Source: Nonomuraea terrae
GTDB lineage: Bacteria; Actinomycetota; Actinomycetes; Streptosporangiales; Streptosporangiaceae
Direction of reading: 5' to 3'
DNA: 56,060 bases
NCBI RefSeq assembly: GCF_004348995.1
Contig: NZ_SMKQ01000033.1
Coordinates: forward strand, 1 to 56,060
The notes under the pieces are model-generated. The model was given only the letters and a program-made list of their open reading frames with translations. It was not told where the DNA came from and searched no databases. Shown one piece after another: positions 1 to 8,264 of the stretch. A program made the position numbers and the translations under genes. Position 1 is the first letter of the stretch, and each line of letters begins with the position of its first letter.

Positions 1-7
1 AGCGGGG

Positions 8-883
8 TCAGGCGTGGGGGAGGCGGTAGGTGTTGTCGTCGAGGACCTCCGCCAAGCCGTCGGACACCAGGCCGTCGAGGGCGCGTTCGCGTTGGACCGC
101 GTCGTCCCATACGGCGTCGAGGGCGGCCTTCGGGACGGGGCCATGGGAGGAGCGCAGCACCTCGAGGAGGCGGCCTCGGCACTGGCGGTCGGTGCCGGCG
201 TAGGTCTGGCCCTTGCGGGCGGGGCCCGAGTGGGGTGGCTTGCCTGCCAGGCGCCAGGCGCACAGGTGGGTGATCGGGCAGTCGCCGCAGCGCGGGGCGC
301 GGGCCGTGCACACCAGGGCGCCGAGCTCCATGACGGCCACGCCCCAGCGGGCCGCGCCCAGCTCGGGAAGCAGACTTTCCGCCAGCCGTCGCTCGGCCGC
401 GGAGGTGGCCGTCGGAGGGTACTCCTCGGCGCGGACGGCCCGGGCGAACACCCGCCGGACGTTCGTGTCGAGGACGGCGTGCCGGCCGCCGTAGGCGAAG
501 CTGGCGACCGCGGCGGCGGTGTATTCGCCGATGCCGGGCAGCGACAGCAGCGTCGCGTGGTCGGACGGCACCTCGCCGCCGTGCTCGTCGGTGATGGCCC
601 GGGCGCAGGCGTGCAGGCGCAGCGCCCGGCGCGGGTAGCCGAGCCGGCCCCAGTGGCGTACGGCCTCGCCCGGCTGCTCGGCGGCCAGCGCCTTGGGGAC
701 GGGCCAGCGTTCCATCCATTCGTGCCAGACGGGCAGGACGCGGGCGACCGGGGTCTGCTGCAACATGATCTCGCTGACGAGCACACCCCACGGGCTCGCG
801 TCGGGGGCGCGCCAGGGGAGGTCGCGGGCGTTGTGCGCGTACCAGTCCAGAACGGGGGTGCGCAGGAGGTTCGGCTCGACCAC
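8..883 (-). CDS. mutY: A/G-specific adenine glycosylase MutY
   Basis: Base-excision repair glycosylase that removes adenine mispaired with 8-oxoguanine. The 291-residue protein has the helix-hairpin-helix motif LPGIGEYTAAAV (about 115-126), the catalytic Asp in VLDTNV (D139), the catalytic Glu in SEIMLQQT (E38), and a [4Fe-4S] loop C192-x6-C199-x2-C202-x5-C208. The C-terminal 8-oxoG-recognition region is short, as in other actinobacterial MutY proteins of about 290-300 residues. It is the first gene in the window and is transcribed leftwards, divergently from the membrane-anchored protein at 963. The stop codon lies 7 bases from the edge, so the gene looks complete. Confidence 0.95.
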   Translation of the reverse strand: MVEPNLLRTPVLDWYAHNARDLPWRAPDASPWGVLVSEIMLQQTPVARVLPVWHEWMERWPVPKALAAEQPGEAVRHWGRLGYPRRALRLHACARAITDEHGGEVPSDHATLLSLPGIGEYTAAAVASFAYGGRHAVLDTNVRRVFARAVRAEEYPPTATSAAERRLAESLLPELGAARWGVAVMELGALVCTARAPRCGDCPITHLCAWRLAGKPPHSGPARKGQTYAGTDRQCRGRLLEVLRSSHGPVPKAALDAVWDDAVQRERALDGLVSDGLAEVLDDNTYRLPHA

Positions 884-962
884 GGGGTCAAGCGTATTCG
901 GGAAACGGCGCGGCCCGGCGTGTCGTCACTGTGCGTGCAGAACCGGTTACCATGCTGGGCCT

Positions 963-1640
963 ATGGACCCGGATACGATGCGTGGCGACGGCGGCGACAT
1001 CTACTGGCGGCGCCGCATGAGCGTGCTGGTTGCGGTGCTCGTCGTGGTGGCCGTTGTGGCGTGGGCGTGCTCCAGCGGGGGCAGCGGGCCGGAACGCGCC
1101 TCCAGCGCGCAGTCCTCACCGAGCGTCACGCCGTCCGCTGACCCGCTGCTGGCCGGGCTGCGCACGCTCGCCCTCGGCACGGCCTCCCCGTCGCCCACCC
1201 CGAGCGCCACCCCGAAGGCGACGCCTTCCCCGCGCCCGAAGCGGCCGGGGGAGCCGTGCGAGGAGAAAGACCTCGTGCTCAGCCTCCAGAGCGGCAAGGA
1301 GCCGATCTACGCCGGCGACGCGCGGCCCAGCTTCATCGTCACGCTGGTGAACACCGGCTCAGTGATGTGCACGGCCGACGTGGGGCCGCGAGCGGTGGAG
1401 GTCCGCATCACCTCGGGCGCGGACCGCATCTGGTCCACCGCCGACTGCGTGAGCGGCCCCGGCGCCGACGTCAGGAAGCTGGAGCGCGGCGTGCCGTACG
1501 TGCACTCGCTGGAGTGGGACCGGCGGCGCTCCAGCGACGACTGCCGCGCCAGCCCGCCCACCGCCCTGCCGGGCACGTACGTCGCCACGGTCCGCATGGG
1601 CAAGCTGCGCGGCGGCAAGGGCGTCTTCCACCTCCGCTAG
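963..1640 (+). CDS. Membrane-anchored secreted protein of unknown function
   Basis: Predicted 225-residue protein. A short basic N-terminus (IYWRRRM) precedes one hydrophobic segment (about 19-36, SVLVAVLVVVAVVAWAC). A Ser/Pro/Thr-rich spacer (about 40-85) follows, then a folded extracytoplasmic domain with four Cys (CEEKD, VMCTAD, TADCVS, DDCRA) that could form two disulfides. The alternating hydrophobic pattern suggests an Ig-like beta-sandwich, but I do not recognise the family with certainty. A longer reading frame extends upstream, but ATG 963 is chosen because upstream codons read antisense to mutY and the signal anchor follows directly. The hairpin at 1648 probably ends the transcript. 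Confidence 0.7.
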   Translation: MDPDTMRGDGGDIYWRRRMSVLVAVLVVVAVVAWACSSGGSGPERASSAQSSPSVTPSADPLLAGLRTLALGTASPSPTPSATPKATPSPRPKRPGEPCEEKDLVLSLQSGKEPIYAGDARPSFIVTLVNTGSVMCTADVGPRAVEVRITSGADRIWSTADCVSGPGADVRKLERGVPYVHSLEWDRRRSSDDCRASPPTALPGTYVATVRMGKLRGGKGVFHLR

Positions 1641-1647
1641 AGGCCGT

Positions 1648-1666
1648 CACCGGCGCGCCGCCGGTG
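1648..1666 (+). terminator. Hairpin after the membrane-anchored protein gene
   Basis: A perfect 7-bp stem CACCGGC/GCCGGTG with a 5-base loop starts 8 bases after the stop codon at 1640. There is no T-run, which is usual for actinomycete terminators. It lies in the convergent gap facing disA. Confidence 0.5.
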
Positions 1667-1740
1667 CGACAGACGGCGTGGCGGGGCCGGGCCCGGCCAA
1701 GGCCCGGCTCCAGGCTCCGGCTCCGCCACTGCCGACCAGC

Positions 1741-1831
1741 GGCTCTGACGTGGCGGCTTCGGGCGGCTCCGACGCGGGCGGCTCAGACGTGGCGGCCCGG
1801 ATGTGGCGCCCCGGATGTGGCGGCTCGGGTG
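1741..1831. repeat. Degenerate GAYGTGGCG repeats in a convergent gap
   Basis: Four or more imperfect copies of a core like GACGTGGCGGC or GATGTGGCGGC, with GGCGGCTCNGA between them, sit in the roughly 200-bp gap between the membrane protein gene and disA. Spacing is irregular. It could be an expanded low-complexity GC tract or part of the 3' untranslated regions. No function can be assigned. Confidence 0.35.
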
Positions 1832-1837
1832 TTGCGG

Positions 1838-2938
1838 TCAGACGTAGCGTTCGAGGATGGAGGACTCGGCGAGGCGGGACAGGCCCTCGCGGACGCTGCG
1901 GGCACGCGACTCGCCGACGCCGCCCACCGCCTGCAGGTCGTCGATGCTGGCCGCGAGCAGCTTCTGCAGGCTGCCGAAGTGGTTGACCAGCCGGTCGACC
2001 ACCGTCGCGGGCAGCCGAGGCACCTTGGCCAGCAGCCGGAAGCCGCGGGGGCTGACCGGGCTCTCCAGCTGCTCGGTGCCGTTGTGGCCCATCACGCGCG
2101 CCACCGCCGACAGGTCGAGCAGATCGCTGCCGGACAGCTGGTCGAGGTCGTGCATGGCCTCCATCAGGCGCCGCTGGCGGCGGCCTCCGGGGGCGGGGAG
2201 ATAATCGCGCACGACCAGCTCGCGCTCGGACTCGACGCCGGCCACCAGCTCGTCGAGCTGGAGCGAGAGCAGGCGGCCGTCGGTGCCGAGCTCGACCACG
2301 TAGCCCTTGATCTCGTCGGAGATGCGGCGGACCATCTCCAGGCGTTGCGCGACCGCGGCCACGTCTCTGACCGTGACCAGGTCTTCGATCTCCAGGGCCG
2401 ACAGGGTGCCGGAGACCTCGTCGAGGCGGTGTTTGTAGCGCTCGAGGGTGGCGAGGGCCTGGTTGGCCTTGGACAGGATGGCCGCCGACTCCTCCAGGAC
2501 GTAGCGGATGCCGTCGAGGTAGAGGGCGATGATGCGCATCGACTTGCTGATCGCGATGATCGGCAGGCCGGTCTGCAGGGCGACGCGCTGCGCGGTGCGG
2601 TGGCGGGTGCCGGACTCGTCGGTGGGGATGGACGGGTCGGGCACGAGGTGGACGGCGGCACGGACGATCTTGTGGTCGTTGCTCACGACGATGGCGCCGT
2701 CCATCTTGGCGAGCTCGCGCAGGCGGGTGGGCGAGAAGTCGACATCGAGCTCGAAACCGCCGCTGCAGACCTCTTCGACCTCTTTGTTGTAGCCGAGCAC
2801 GATCAGCCCACCGGTCTGGCCGCGCAGGATTCGTTCCAGGCCGTCGCGCAGAGGTGTGCCCGGCGCCACGGCCGCCAGGGCCTCGCGGCGACGGTCGTCC
2901 AGACTCCTATCCACCTGACCCCCGTGTCGATCGGTCAC
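1838..2938 (-). CDS. disA: Diadenylate cyclase DisA
   Basis: Octameric DNA-integrity scanning protein that makes cyclic di-AMP from two ATP. The 366-residue protein has the DAC domain at about 10-150 with the signature DGA (80-82) and RHR (112-114, in [11 protein letters not shown]). A helical linker follows, then a C-terminal HhH DNA-binding domain (about 300-366) containing [13 protein letters not shown]. It lies 17 bp downstream of radA on the same strand, the conserved radA-disA pairing, in which RadA binds DisA and lowers its cyclase activity in characterised species. No c-di-AMP (ydaO-type) riboswitch was recognised in front of the cell-wall hydrolase genes in this window. Confidence 0.96.
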   Translation of the reverse strand: MTDRHGGQVDRSLDDRRREALAAVAPGTPLRDGLERILRGQTGGLIVLGYNKEVEEVCSGGFELDVDFSPTRLRELAKMDGAIVVSNDHKIVRAAVHLVPDPSIPTDESGTRHRTAQRVALQTGLPIIAISKSMRIIALYLDGIRYVLEESAAILSKANQALATLERYKHRLDEVSGTLSALEIEDLVTVRDVAAVAQRLEMVRRISDEIKGYVVELGTDGRLLSLQLDELVAGVESERELVVRDYLPAPGGRRQRRLMEAMHDLDQLSGSDLLDLSAVARVMGHNGTEQLESPVSPRGFRLLAKVPRLPATVVDRLVNHFGSLQKLLAASIDDLQAVGGVGESRARSVREGLSRLAESSILERYV

Positions 2939-2955
2939 CGCTCAGCTTAGCCGCG

Positions 2956-4362
2956 CTATGTCACGTGCGTGAGAGCGTCCCAGACGTTCTCCGCCTGGAC
3001 GACCTCGAACCCCGGTGCGAACGCCACCGGCCCCACCGGCACCAGAGCGCGCTGACCGTCGCGTCTGCGGCCCGGCTCTTCCAGGGATCCGGCGGGCACG
3101 AGGGCGCGCTTGAAACCCAGCCGGGCAGCCTCGGTCAACCGCCTGCGCACGTCTTTGACCGGGCGCAACTCACCGGCCAGACCGACCTCGCCCAGGGCGA
3201 CCAGACCGGCGGGCAGCGGCTTGTCCCCGGCGGCGCTGGCGACGGCGAGCATGACCGACAGGTCGACGGCCGGGTCGGCCAGCTTGATGCCGCCGACGGT
3301 CGCGGTGAACACGTCGCAGCCCCCGAGCCGGGCGTTGAGCCGGCGCTCCAGGACGGCGAGGATCATCTGCACGCGGTAGGTGTCGAGGCCGGAGGACGTG
3401 CGCCTGGGCTGCTGGGCCTCCGTGCGGGCGACCAGGGCCTGGACCTCGGCGGGCAGCGGGCGCGTGCCCTCGACCGTGACGGTCACGCACGTGCCGGGGA
3501 CGGGCTCGCTGCGGCGGGAGACGAACAGGCCGCTCGGGTCGGTGATGCCCTCGATGCCGCGCTCGTGGAGGTCGAAGCAGCCGATCTCGTCGGTGGGGCC
3601 GAACCGGTTCTTGATCGCGCGGACCATGCGCAGCCTGGAGTGGCGGTCGCCCTCGAAGTTGAGCACGACGTCGACGAGGTGCTCGAGAGTGCGGGGGCCG
3701 GCGATGGAGCCCTCCTTGGTGACGTGGCCGACGAGGACCGTCGCCATGTTGCGCTCTTTCGCCAGGCGGACGAGATTGGCGGCGACCTCGCGGACCTGGG
3801 TGACGCCGCCGGGGACGCCGGTGGTCTGCGCCGAGCCGATCGTCTGGACGGAGTCGACCACCAGCATCTGGGGCTGGACCTTCTCCACGTGGGCGACCAG
3901 GGCCGACAGGTCGGTCTCCGCGGCGAGGTAGAGGTTGTCCTGGATGGCGCCGATGCGGTCGGCCCGCAGACGCACCTGGGCGGCCGACTCCTCGCCCGTC
4001 ACGTAGAGGACGGTGGTGCGCTCGGCGATGCGGGCCGCGGCCTCCAGCAGGAGCGTGGACTTGCCGATGCCGGGCTCGCCGGCCAGCAGCACCACGGCGC
4101 CGGGCACCAGGCCGCCGCCCAGCACCCGGTCGAGCTCCGCGACGCCGGTCGTGCGGGCGGTCGCCGTCTCGGCCTTGACCTGGCCGATCGGCAGGGCGGG
4201 GCCGGTGGTGGCGCCGGCCTGGACGACATTGACGCCCGCGCGGGCGCCCTCTTCGTCGACCGTGCCCCACGACTGGCACTCGCCGCACCGGCCGACCCAC
4301 TTGGTGGTGCGCCAGCCGCACTCGGCACAGCGGTATCCGGGCTTCTGGGCTGTCTTGGCCAT
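2956..4362 (-). CDS. radA: DNA repair protein RadA
   Basis: RecA-like branch-migration ATPase of recombinational repair. Numbered from the chosen start (468 residues), it has a zinc finger C12-x2-C15...C26-x2-C29, Walker A GEPGIGKST (95-103), the RadA-specific KNRFG motif (251-255), and a C-terminal Lon-protease-like domain. The open frame extends 10 codons upstream, but the start MAKTAQKPGYRCAECGW at 4362 matches the family N-terminus. Transcribed first, it probably shares a message with disA 17 bp downstream. Confidence 0.95.
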   Translation of the reverse strand: MAKTAQKPGYRCAECGWRTTKWVGRCGECQSWGTVDEEGARAGVNVVQAGATTGPALPIGQVKAETATARTTGVAELDRVLGGGLVPGAVVLLAGEPGIGKSTLLLEAAARIAERTTVLYVTGEESAAQVRLRADRIGAIQDNLYLAAETDLSALVAHVEKVQPQMLVVDSVQTIGSAQTTGVPGGVTQVREVAANLVRLAKERNMATVLVGHVTKEGSIAGPRTLEHLVDVVLNFEGDRHSRLRMVRAIKNRFGPTDEIGCFDLHERGIEGITDPSGLFVSRRSEPVPGTCVTVTVEGTRPLPAEVQALVARTEAQQPRRTSSGLDTYRVQMILAVLERRLNARLGGCDVFTATVGGIKLADPAVDLSVMLAVASAAGDKPLPAGLVALGEVGLAGELRPVKDVRRRLTEAARLGFKRALVPAGSLEEPGRRRDGQRALVPVGPVAFAPGFEVVQAENVWDALTHVT

Positions 4363-4403
4363 GCCGAGCAGGCTAGCGGCTGGCGCCGACAATCATCGAG
4401 AGG

Positions 4404-4709
4404 TCAGGCCAGGCCGAGCTCGGAGACGAGCATGCGCTTGGGCTTGGCGCCGATGACCTGCTTGACGGGCTCGCCGTTCTCGAACAGGAGCATGGTGGGC
4501 ACGGCCATCACGCCGTAGCGGGCCATGATCTCTGGGTTCTCGTCGGTGTTGAGCTTGCCGATCGTCAGGCCGTGCTCGGCCTCGATCTGCTCCAGCACCG
4601 GACCGACCATCTTGCACGGCCCGCACCACTCGGCCCAGAACTCGACCAGCACCGGCTCGTCGCGCTTGATCACCTGCTCCTCGTAGTTGTCAGTGGTCAA
4701 CGTGATCAT
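4404..4709 (-). CDS. trxA: Thioredoxin
   Basis: Small cytoplasmic disulfide reductant of 101 residues, standard for the family. The active site is WCGPC (W28, C29 and C32) followed by K33, and the cis-Pro loop is seen in VPTMLLF. The start is 3 bp after the stop of the upstream merR-family gene, so the two are almost certainly one transcript. This links thioredoxin expression to the regulator and its MerR-type promoter at 5089-5119. No thioredoxin reductase gene is in the window. Confidence 0.93.
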   Translation of the reverse strand: MITLTTDNYEEQVIKRDEPVLVEFWAEWCGPCKMVGPVLEQIEAEHGLTIGKLNTDENPEIMARYGVMAVPTMLLFENGEPVKQVIGAKPKRMLVSELGLA

Positions 4710-4712
4710 GAT

Positions 4713-5081
4713 TTATCCCCTTACGAAGCAACCTGGGCAGGACTGGGCGAGCTGGGCGGCCACCTCGGCGCGGCGCGCGAGCAGCACGCGGATCTCCCGG
4801 TCGATCTCGGCGAGCTTGCGCTCGTAGACCTCGACCGACTCCGCGCACGAGCCGCCGGTGCTGTGACCCCGGCGCAGGCAGTCGACGAACGGCCGGGTCT
4901 CCTCCAGCGTGAACCCGATGTCGAGCAGGGCCCGGATCTCGGACACCAGGCGTACGTCGTCCTCGCCGTAGTCGCGGTAGCCGTTGGACGTACGGCGGGC
5001 GTGCAGCAGCCCGTGCTCCTCGTAGTAGCGGAGGGAGCGGGTACTCACTCCGGTGCGTTCCGCCAGCTCACCGATGCGCAT
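4713..5081 (-). CDS. MerR-family regulator, probably redox-linked
   Basis: A 122-residue MerR-type activator/repressor. The winged HTH is at the N-terminus (MRIGELAERTGVSTRSLRYY, 1-20), followed by the usual linker and a dimerisation helix (about 75-110). Cysteines are at DCLRRG, GSCAES and in a C-terminal CPGC before the last five residues. The CxxC tail and the thioredoxin gene 3 bp downstream suggest thiol or oxidant sensing, which is inference. The open frame runs further upstream but ATG 5081 gives the canonical MerR N-terminus. The promoter geometry puts the transcription start within a few bases of this ATG, so the message may be leaderless. Confidence 0.88.
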   Translation of the reverse strand: MRIGELAERTGVSTRSLRYYEEHGLLHARRTSNGYRDYGEDDVRLVSEIRALLDIGFTLEETRPFVDCLRRGHSTGGSCAESVEVYERKLAEIDREIRVLLARRAEVAAQLAQSCPGCFVRG

Positions 5082-5088
5082 GCGCCCA

Positions 5089-5119
5089 CGGTAAACGTTG
5101 ACGTCGGCGTCAATGTCAA
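5089..5119 (-). promoter_or_regulatory. MerR-type promoter with dyad in a long spacer
   Basis: On the minus strand, a -35 TTGACA (5119-5114) and a weak -10 TTACCG/TTTACC (5095-5089) are separated by 18-19 bp. The spacer contains the perfect inverted repeat TTGACG-CCGA-CGTCAA (5113-5098). A lengthened spacer occupied by a dyad is the hallmark of MerR-activated promoters. This supports autoregulation of the merR-trxA operon. Confidence 0.7.
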
Positions 5120-5199
5120 GTGGCGAGCGAGGACCAGAGCGGGGGAAGGCGGCGGCCTCTGGTGAACGAGCCCGCCGCATGGAGCCCCATGAAGACGGC

Positions 5200-5898
5200 T
5201 CAGTAGTAGCGCCAGCGGAGGACGTTCGGGTACTCCAGGTCCAGGCCCGGCGTCTCGGCGATGGCTTGTTCGGCGACCTCGGGGGCGAACTCGATGCGGA
5301 GCACCGCCTCCAGGTCGGCTCGCCGCTCGAACGCCATGCGAAGGTCGAGCGGCCGCCGCTGCCAGCCGTGGCGGACCCAGAACGCCTCGACCTCGCGGGC
5401 GGAGTACGCGGGCACGGTGCGCGAGAACCACCGGCCGAACGACCCCCGCGTGGCGTCGAGGTCGAGGACGAAGGCGGCGCCGCCGCGGCGTACGACCCTG
5501 GACAGCTCGCGCAGCCCCGGCTCGCAGCCCGGGCCGAAGAAGTACGCCCACCGCGCGATGGCCACGTCCACGGACGCGTCCGGCAGCGGCAGGTCCTGGG
5601 CCGTGGCGGCGTGCACCGTCACGTTGGCGAGGGCCGCGCAGCGGCGCCGGGCCAGCGCGGCCAGGTCGCCGTGCGGTTCGACGCCGATCACCCGCGCCGC
5701 CTCGGCCGCCAGGACGGGCAGGTGGTAGCCGGTGCCGCAGCCGATGTCGAGCACGGTGGCGCCGTCCCAGGGGCGCAGGGAACGCATGGCGGCGTCGGCC
5801 GCGCCCTCGGGGTCGACGGCGCGGTTCTCCAGCTCGTAGATCTGGGGCGTGTTCCAGATGTTCGGGCTCGGGATGGCGCCCTTGGCGATCCGTGACAT
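5200..5898 (-). CDS. Class I SAM-dependent methyltransferase
   Basis: A 232-residue Rossmann-fold methyltransferase. Motif I VLDIGCGTGYH binds SAM, the acidic residue follows in VIGVEPHG, and post-motif residues DVAIARWAYFFGPG are present. The substrate is not evident. The frame is open about 20 codons further upstream, but MSRIAKGAIPSPNIWNTPQ at 5898 is the likelier N-terminus. It stands alone on the minus strand, divergent from the coupled operon at 5990. Confidence 0.85.
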   Translation of the reverse strand: MSRIAKGAIPSPNIWNTPQIYELENRAVDPEGAADAAMRSLRPWDGATVLDIGCGTGYHLPVLAAEAARVIGVEPHGDLAALARRRCAALANVTVHAATAQDLPLPDASVDVAIARWAYFFGPGCEPGLRELSRVVRRGGAAFVLDLDATRGSFGRWFSRTVPAYSAREVEAFWVRHGWQRRPLDLRMAFERRADLEAVLRIEFAPEVAEQAIAETPGLDLEYPNVLRWRYY

Positions 5899-5989
5899 GG
5901 CACAACCGTATGGCGCACCGGAGAGCGTGTGAGCGGCTCGACAAAGGGCCTGGCGCACCAGAGCGGCTTCTCCGGCTTAGGCTGGCAAG

Positions 5990-6799
5990 GTGGCTGATGT
6001 CATCCGCGTGCCCAATGCGAAGATCGCATTGTCCACCGCCTCGGTATATCCGGAACGCACTCCCGACGCGTTCGAGCTGGCCGCGCGCCTGGGTTACGAC
6101 GGCGTCGAGATCATGGTCGGCGCTGACCCGGTGAGTCAGGACATCGACGTGATCGAGCGGCTCTCCGACCACTACCACGTGCCCGTGCTGGCGATCCACG
6201 CGCCCTGCCTGCTGGTCACCCAGCGCGTCTGGGGGCGCGACCCGTGGGCCAAGCTGGTCAAGGCGCGCAAGGCCGCCGAACGCCTCGGCGCCTCGACGGT
6301 CGTGGTGCACCCGCCGTTCCGCTGGCAGCGCGACTACGCCCGCGACTTCGAGACCGGCCTGGCGAGGATGCGCGACGAGACGGACGTCACGTTCGCGGTG
6401 GAGAACATGTTCCCGCTGCGGGCCAGGGGCAACGACGTGGTGCCCTACTCGCCCGACTGGAACCCGATCGACTACGACTTCCCGAAGGTCACGCTCGACC
6501 TGTCGCACACCGCGGTGTCCGGCTCCGACGCCATGGAGATGGCCGGCAAGCTCGGCGACCGGCTCGCCCACGTGCACCTGGCCGACGGCCTCGGCGTGAC
6601 GAACAAGGACGAGCACCTGGTGCCGGGCCGGGGCAACCAGCCGTGCGCGCAGCTGCTGGAGCGCCTGGCCAACACGGGCTACTCCGGGCTGGTCGTCCTG
6701 GAGGTCAACACGCGCAAGGCGACCAGCCGCACCGAGCGGGTGGACGACCTGGCGGAGGGGCTGGCCTTCGCCCGGCTCCATCTGGCGGCCTCCCGGTGA
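5990..6799 (+). CDS. Sugar phosphate isomerase/epimerase (AP endonuclease family 2 fold)
   Basis: A 269-residue TIM-barrel protein of the xylose isomerase-like/AP endonuclease 2 superfamily. Metal-ligand-type residues are spread through the barrel: [35 protein letters not shown] and VVLEVNTR (Glu/Asp/His positions). Start is GTG 5990. It is the first gene of a three-gene operon and overlaps the next gene in a GTGA junction at 6796-6799. The substrate is unknown, and the linked methyltransferase does not define it. Confidence 0.83.
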   Translation: MADVIRVPNAKIALSTASVYPERTPDAFELAARLGYDGVEIMVGADPVSQDIDVIERLSDHYHVPVLAIHAPCLLVTQRVWGRDPWAKLVKARKAAERLGASTVVVHPPFRWQRDYARDFETGLARMRDETDVTFAVENMFPLRARGNDVVPYSPDWNPIDYDFPKVTLDLSHTAVSGSDAMEMAGKLGDRLAHVHLADGLGVTNKDEHLVPGRGNQPCAQLLERLANTGYSGLVVLEVNTRKATSRTERVDDLAEGLAFARLHLAASR

Positions 6800-7566
6800 G
6801 CGCTGGGCCGCTCAAAGAGCTGGGCAGGGTGTTCGACCGCGTGGCCGACGCGTACGACGCGGGCCGCCCCGGCTATCCCGACGAGCTCTACCGCGCGCTG
6901 GGCGAGCTGTCCGCCGTCGGTCTCGCCGGCGCGACCGCGGTGGACGTGGGGGCGGGCACCGGCATCATGACCCGCGGGCTGCGGGCCCGCGGCGCCCACG
7001 TGATCGCGGTCGATCCGGGCGCCGCGATGCTGGCCCGCCTGGTGACCAGGATCGACGAGGAGGGGGCGCCGGTCGTCGCGGTGCGGGCTGACGGCAACGC
7101 GCTGCCGCTGGCCGACGGGGTGGCCGACCTGGTGACGTACGCGCAGTCGTGGCACTGGCTCGACCCGGTGGCCTCGATCGCCGAGGCCCGGCGGGTGCTG
7201 CGGCCCGGGGGCGTGATCGCGGGCTGCTGGAACTTCCACCACGCGGCGCAGGCCGACTGGCTGGCCGCGTACGAGGTCCGGCTGGCCGAGGCCGTGCCGT
7301 CCTACAACGGGCCGGCCCTCGACGAGTGGTCGGCGCCGCCGATCGCCGCGGCGTTCGAGGTGGTCGAGGAGCGCTGGCTCCCGTGGACCAGGCTGGTCGG
7401 CATCGAGGACTTCCTGCTCGGCCTGCGGTCCCACTCCTACATGGCGGCGCTGTCGCCGGAGCGGGCCGACGAGCTGGTCGAGCGGCAGCGGGCGGAGCTG
7501 CGTGGCGAGTTTCCCGAGGGCGTGCTGTCGGTGCCGATGCGGGTCTACCTGGCGGTGGGCCGGTGA
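6796..7566 (+). CDS. SAM-dependent methyltransferase (UbiE/Methyltransf_11 type)
   Basis: A 256-residue methyltransferase. Motif I is [15 protein letters not shown] with the acidic motif VIAVDPG. The region [15 protein letters not shown] is typical of small-molecule methyltransferases related to trans-aconitate and ubiquinone methylases. GTG 6796 overlaps the upstream stop (GTGA), so translation is coupled. The frame is open far upstream, but that part is a shadow of the isomerase gene. Substrate unknown. Confidence 0.87.
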   Translation: MSAGPLKELGRVFDRVADAYDAGRPGYPDELYRALGELSAVGLAGATAVDVGAGTGIMTRGLRARGAHVIAVDPGAAMLARLVTRIDEEGAPVVAVRADGNALPLADGVADLVTYAQSWHWLDPVASIAEARRVLRPGGVIAGCWNFHHAAQADWLAAYEVRLAEAVPSYNGPALDEWSAPPIAAAFEVVEERWLPWTRLVGIEDFLLGLRSHSYMAALSPERADELVERQRAELRGEFPEGVLSVPMRVYLAVGR

Positions 7567-8150
7567 CCGAGCCGGCCAGGCGGCGTCCCGGGCGCAGGCC
7601 CGGCTCGGCCGACACGCGCGGGGAGATCCTCGCGGCGGCCAGGAGGGTGTTCGCGGAGAAGGGCTTCGACAAGGCGACCGTGCGCGGCATCGCCAGGGAG
7701 GCCCAGGTCGATCCGGCGCTCGTGCACCACTACTTCGACACCAAGGCGGGCATGTTCGCCGCGGCCATGCAGCTGCCGATCACGCCCCAGCAAATCCTCC
7801 CGCTGGTGGTGGAGGGCCCCCGCGAGCAGCTCGCGGAGCGGCTCGTACGCTTGATCCTGAGGGTCACGGCCGCGCCGGAGACGCGCGAGCCGCTGGTGGC
7901 GCTGATCCGCTCGGCCATGACCAACGAGCAGGCGGCCGCGATGTTCCGCGAGTTCATCACGAACGCCCTGCTCTTCCAGGTGGCCGACCGGCTGGAGGTG
8001 CCGCACCTGCGGATCGAGGCGGCGTTCGGGCAGATGATCGGCGTGGTGCTGGCGCGCTACGTGCTCAGGCTGGAGCCGATCGCGAGCGCGAGCGAGGACG
8101 AGCTCGTCGAGCTGCTGGCGCCGACGATCCAGCGGTACTTCAGCGTCTAG
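7563..8150 (+). CDS. TetR-family transcriptional regulator
   Basis: A 195-residue regulator. The N-terminal HTH is clear (REILAAARRVFAEKGF...TVRGIAREAQVDPALVHHYF, about 20-65), preceded by a basic ARRRPGRRPGS arm. The C-terminal ligand domain is of the TetR_C type found in many actinomycetes (FREFITNALLFQVADRL). GTG 7563 overlaps the methyltransferase stop (GTGA). Being last in the isomerase-methyltransferase operon, it is a candidate regulator of that operon, but no operator palindrome was recognised in the 5899-5989 gap. Confidence 0.88.
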   Translation: MTEPARRRPGRRPGSADTRGEILAAARRVFAEKGFDKATVRGIAREAQVDPALVHHYFDTKAGMFAAAMQLPITPQQILPLVVEGPREQLAERLVRLILRVTAAPETREPLVALIRSAMTNEQAAAMFREFITNALLFQVADRLEVPHLRIEAAFGQMIGVVLARYVLRLEPIASASEDELVELLAPTIQRYFSV

Positions 8151-8264
8151 AGCATTGTTCTACACAGGCCGGTGACCTTAGGGTATGTCTGTACCCCGGT
8201 AATGTTACCCATGGGTAGGATTTCGGGGTGGCTGGACAGCCAACGTCGTCTGTGGGAGGACCCC

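Noticed and set aside
14..1141. Long plus-strand frame of 375 codons at the left end
   Set aside because: It is the antisense shadow of mutY and carries no domain; the minus-strand protein has every MutY motif.
1256..2950. Plus-strand frame of 564 codons across disA
   Set aside because: Shadow of disA on the other strand; composition is Arg/Gly/Ala-rich and has no family pattern.
8181..8186. GGGTAT before the Fe-S oxidoreductase as a SigB -10
   Set aside because: No GNNT is found 14-16 bp upstream; the nearest similar sequence is 20 bp away.
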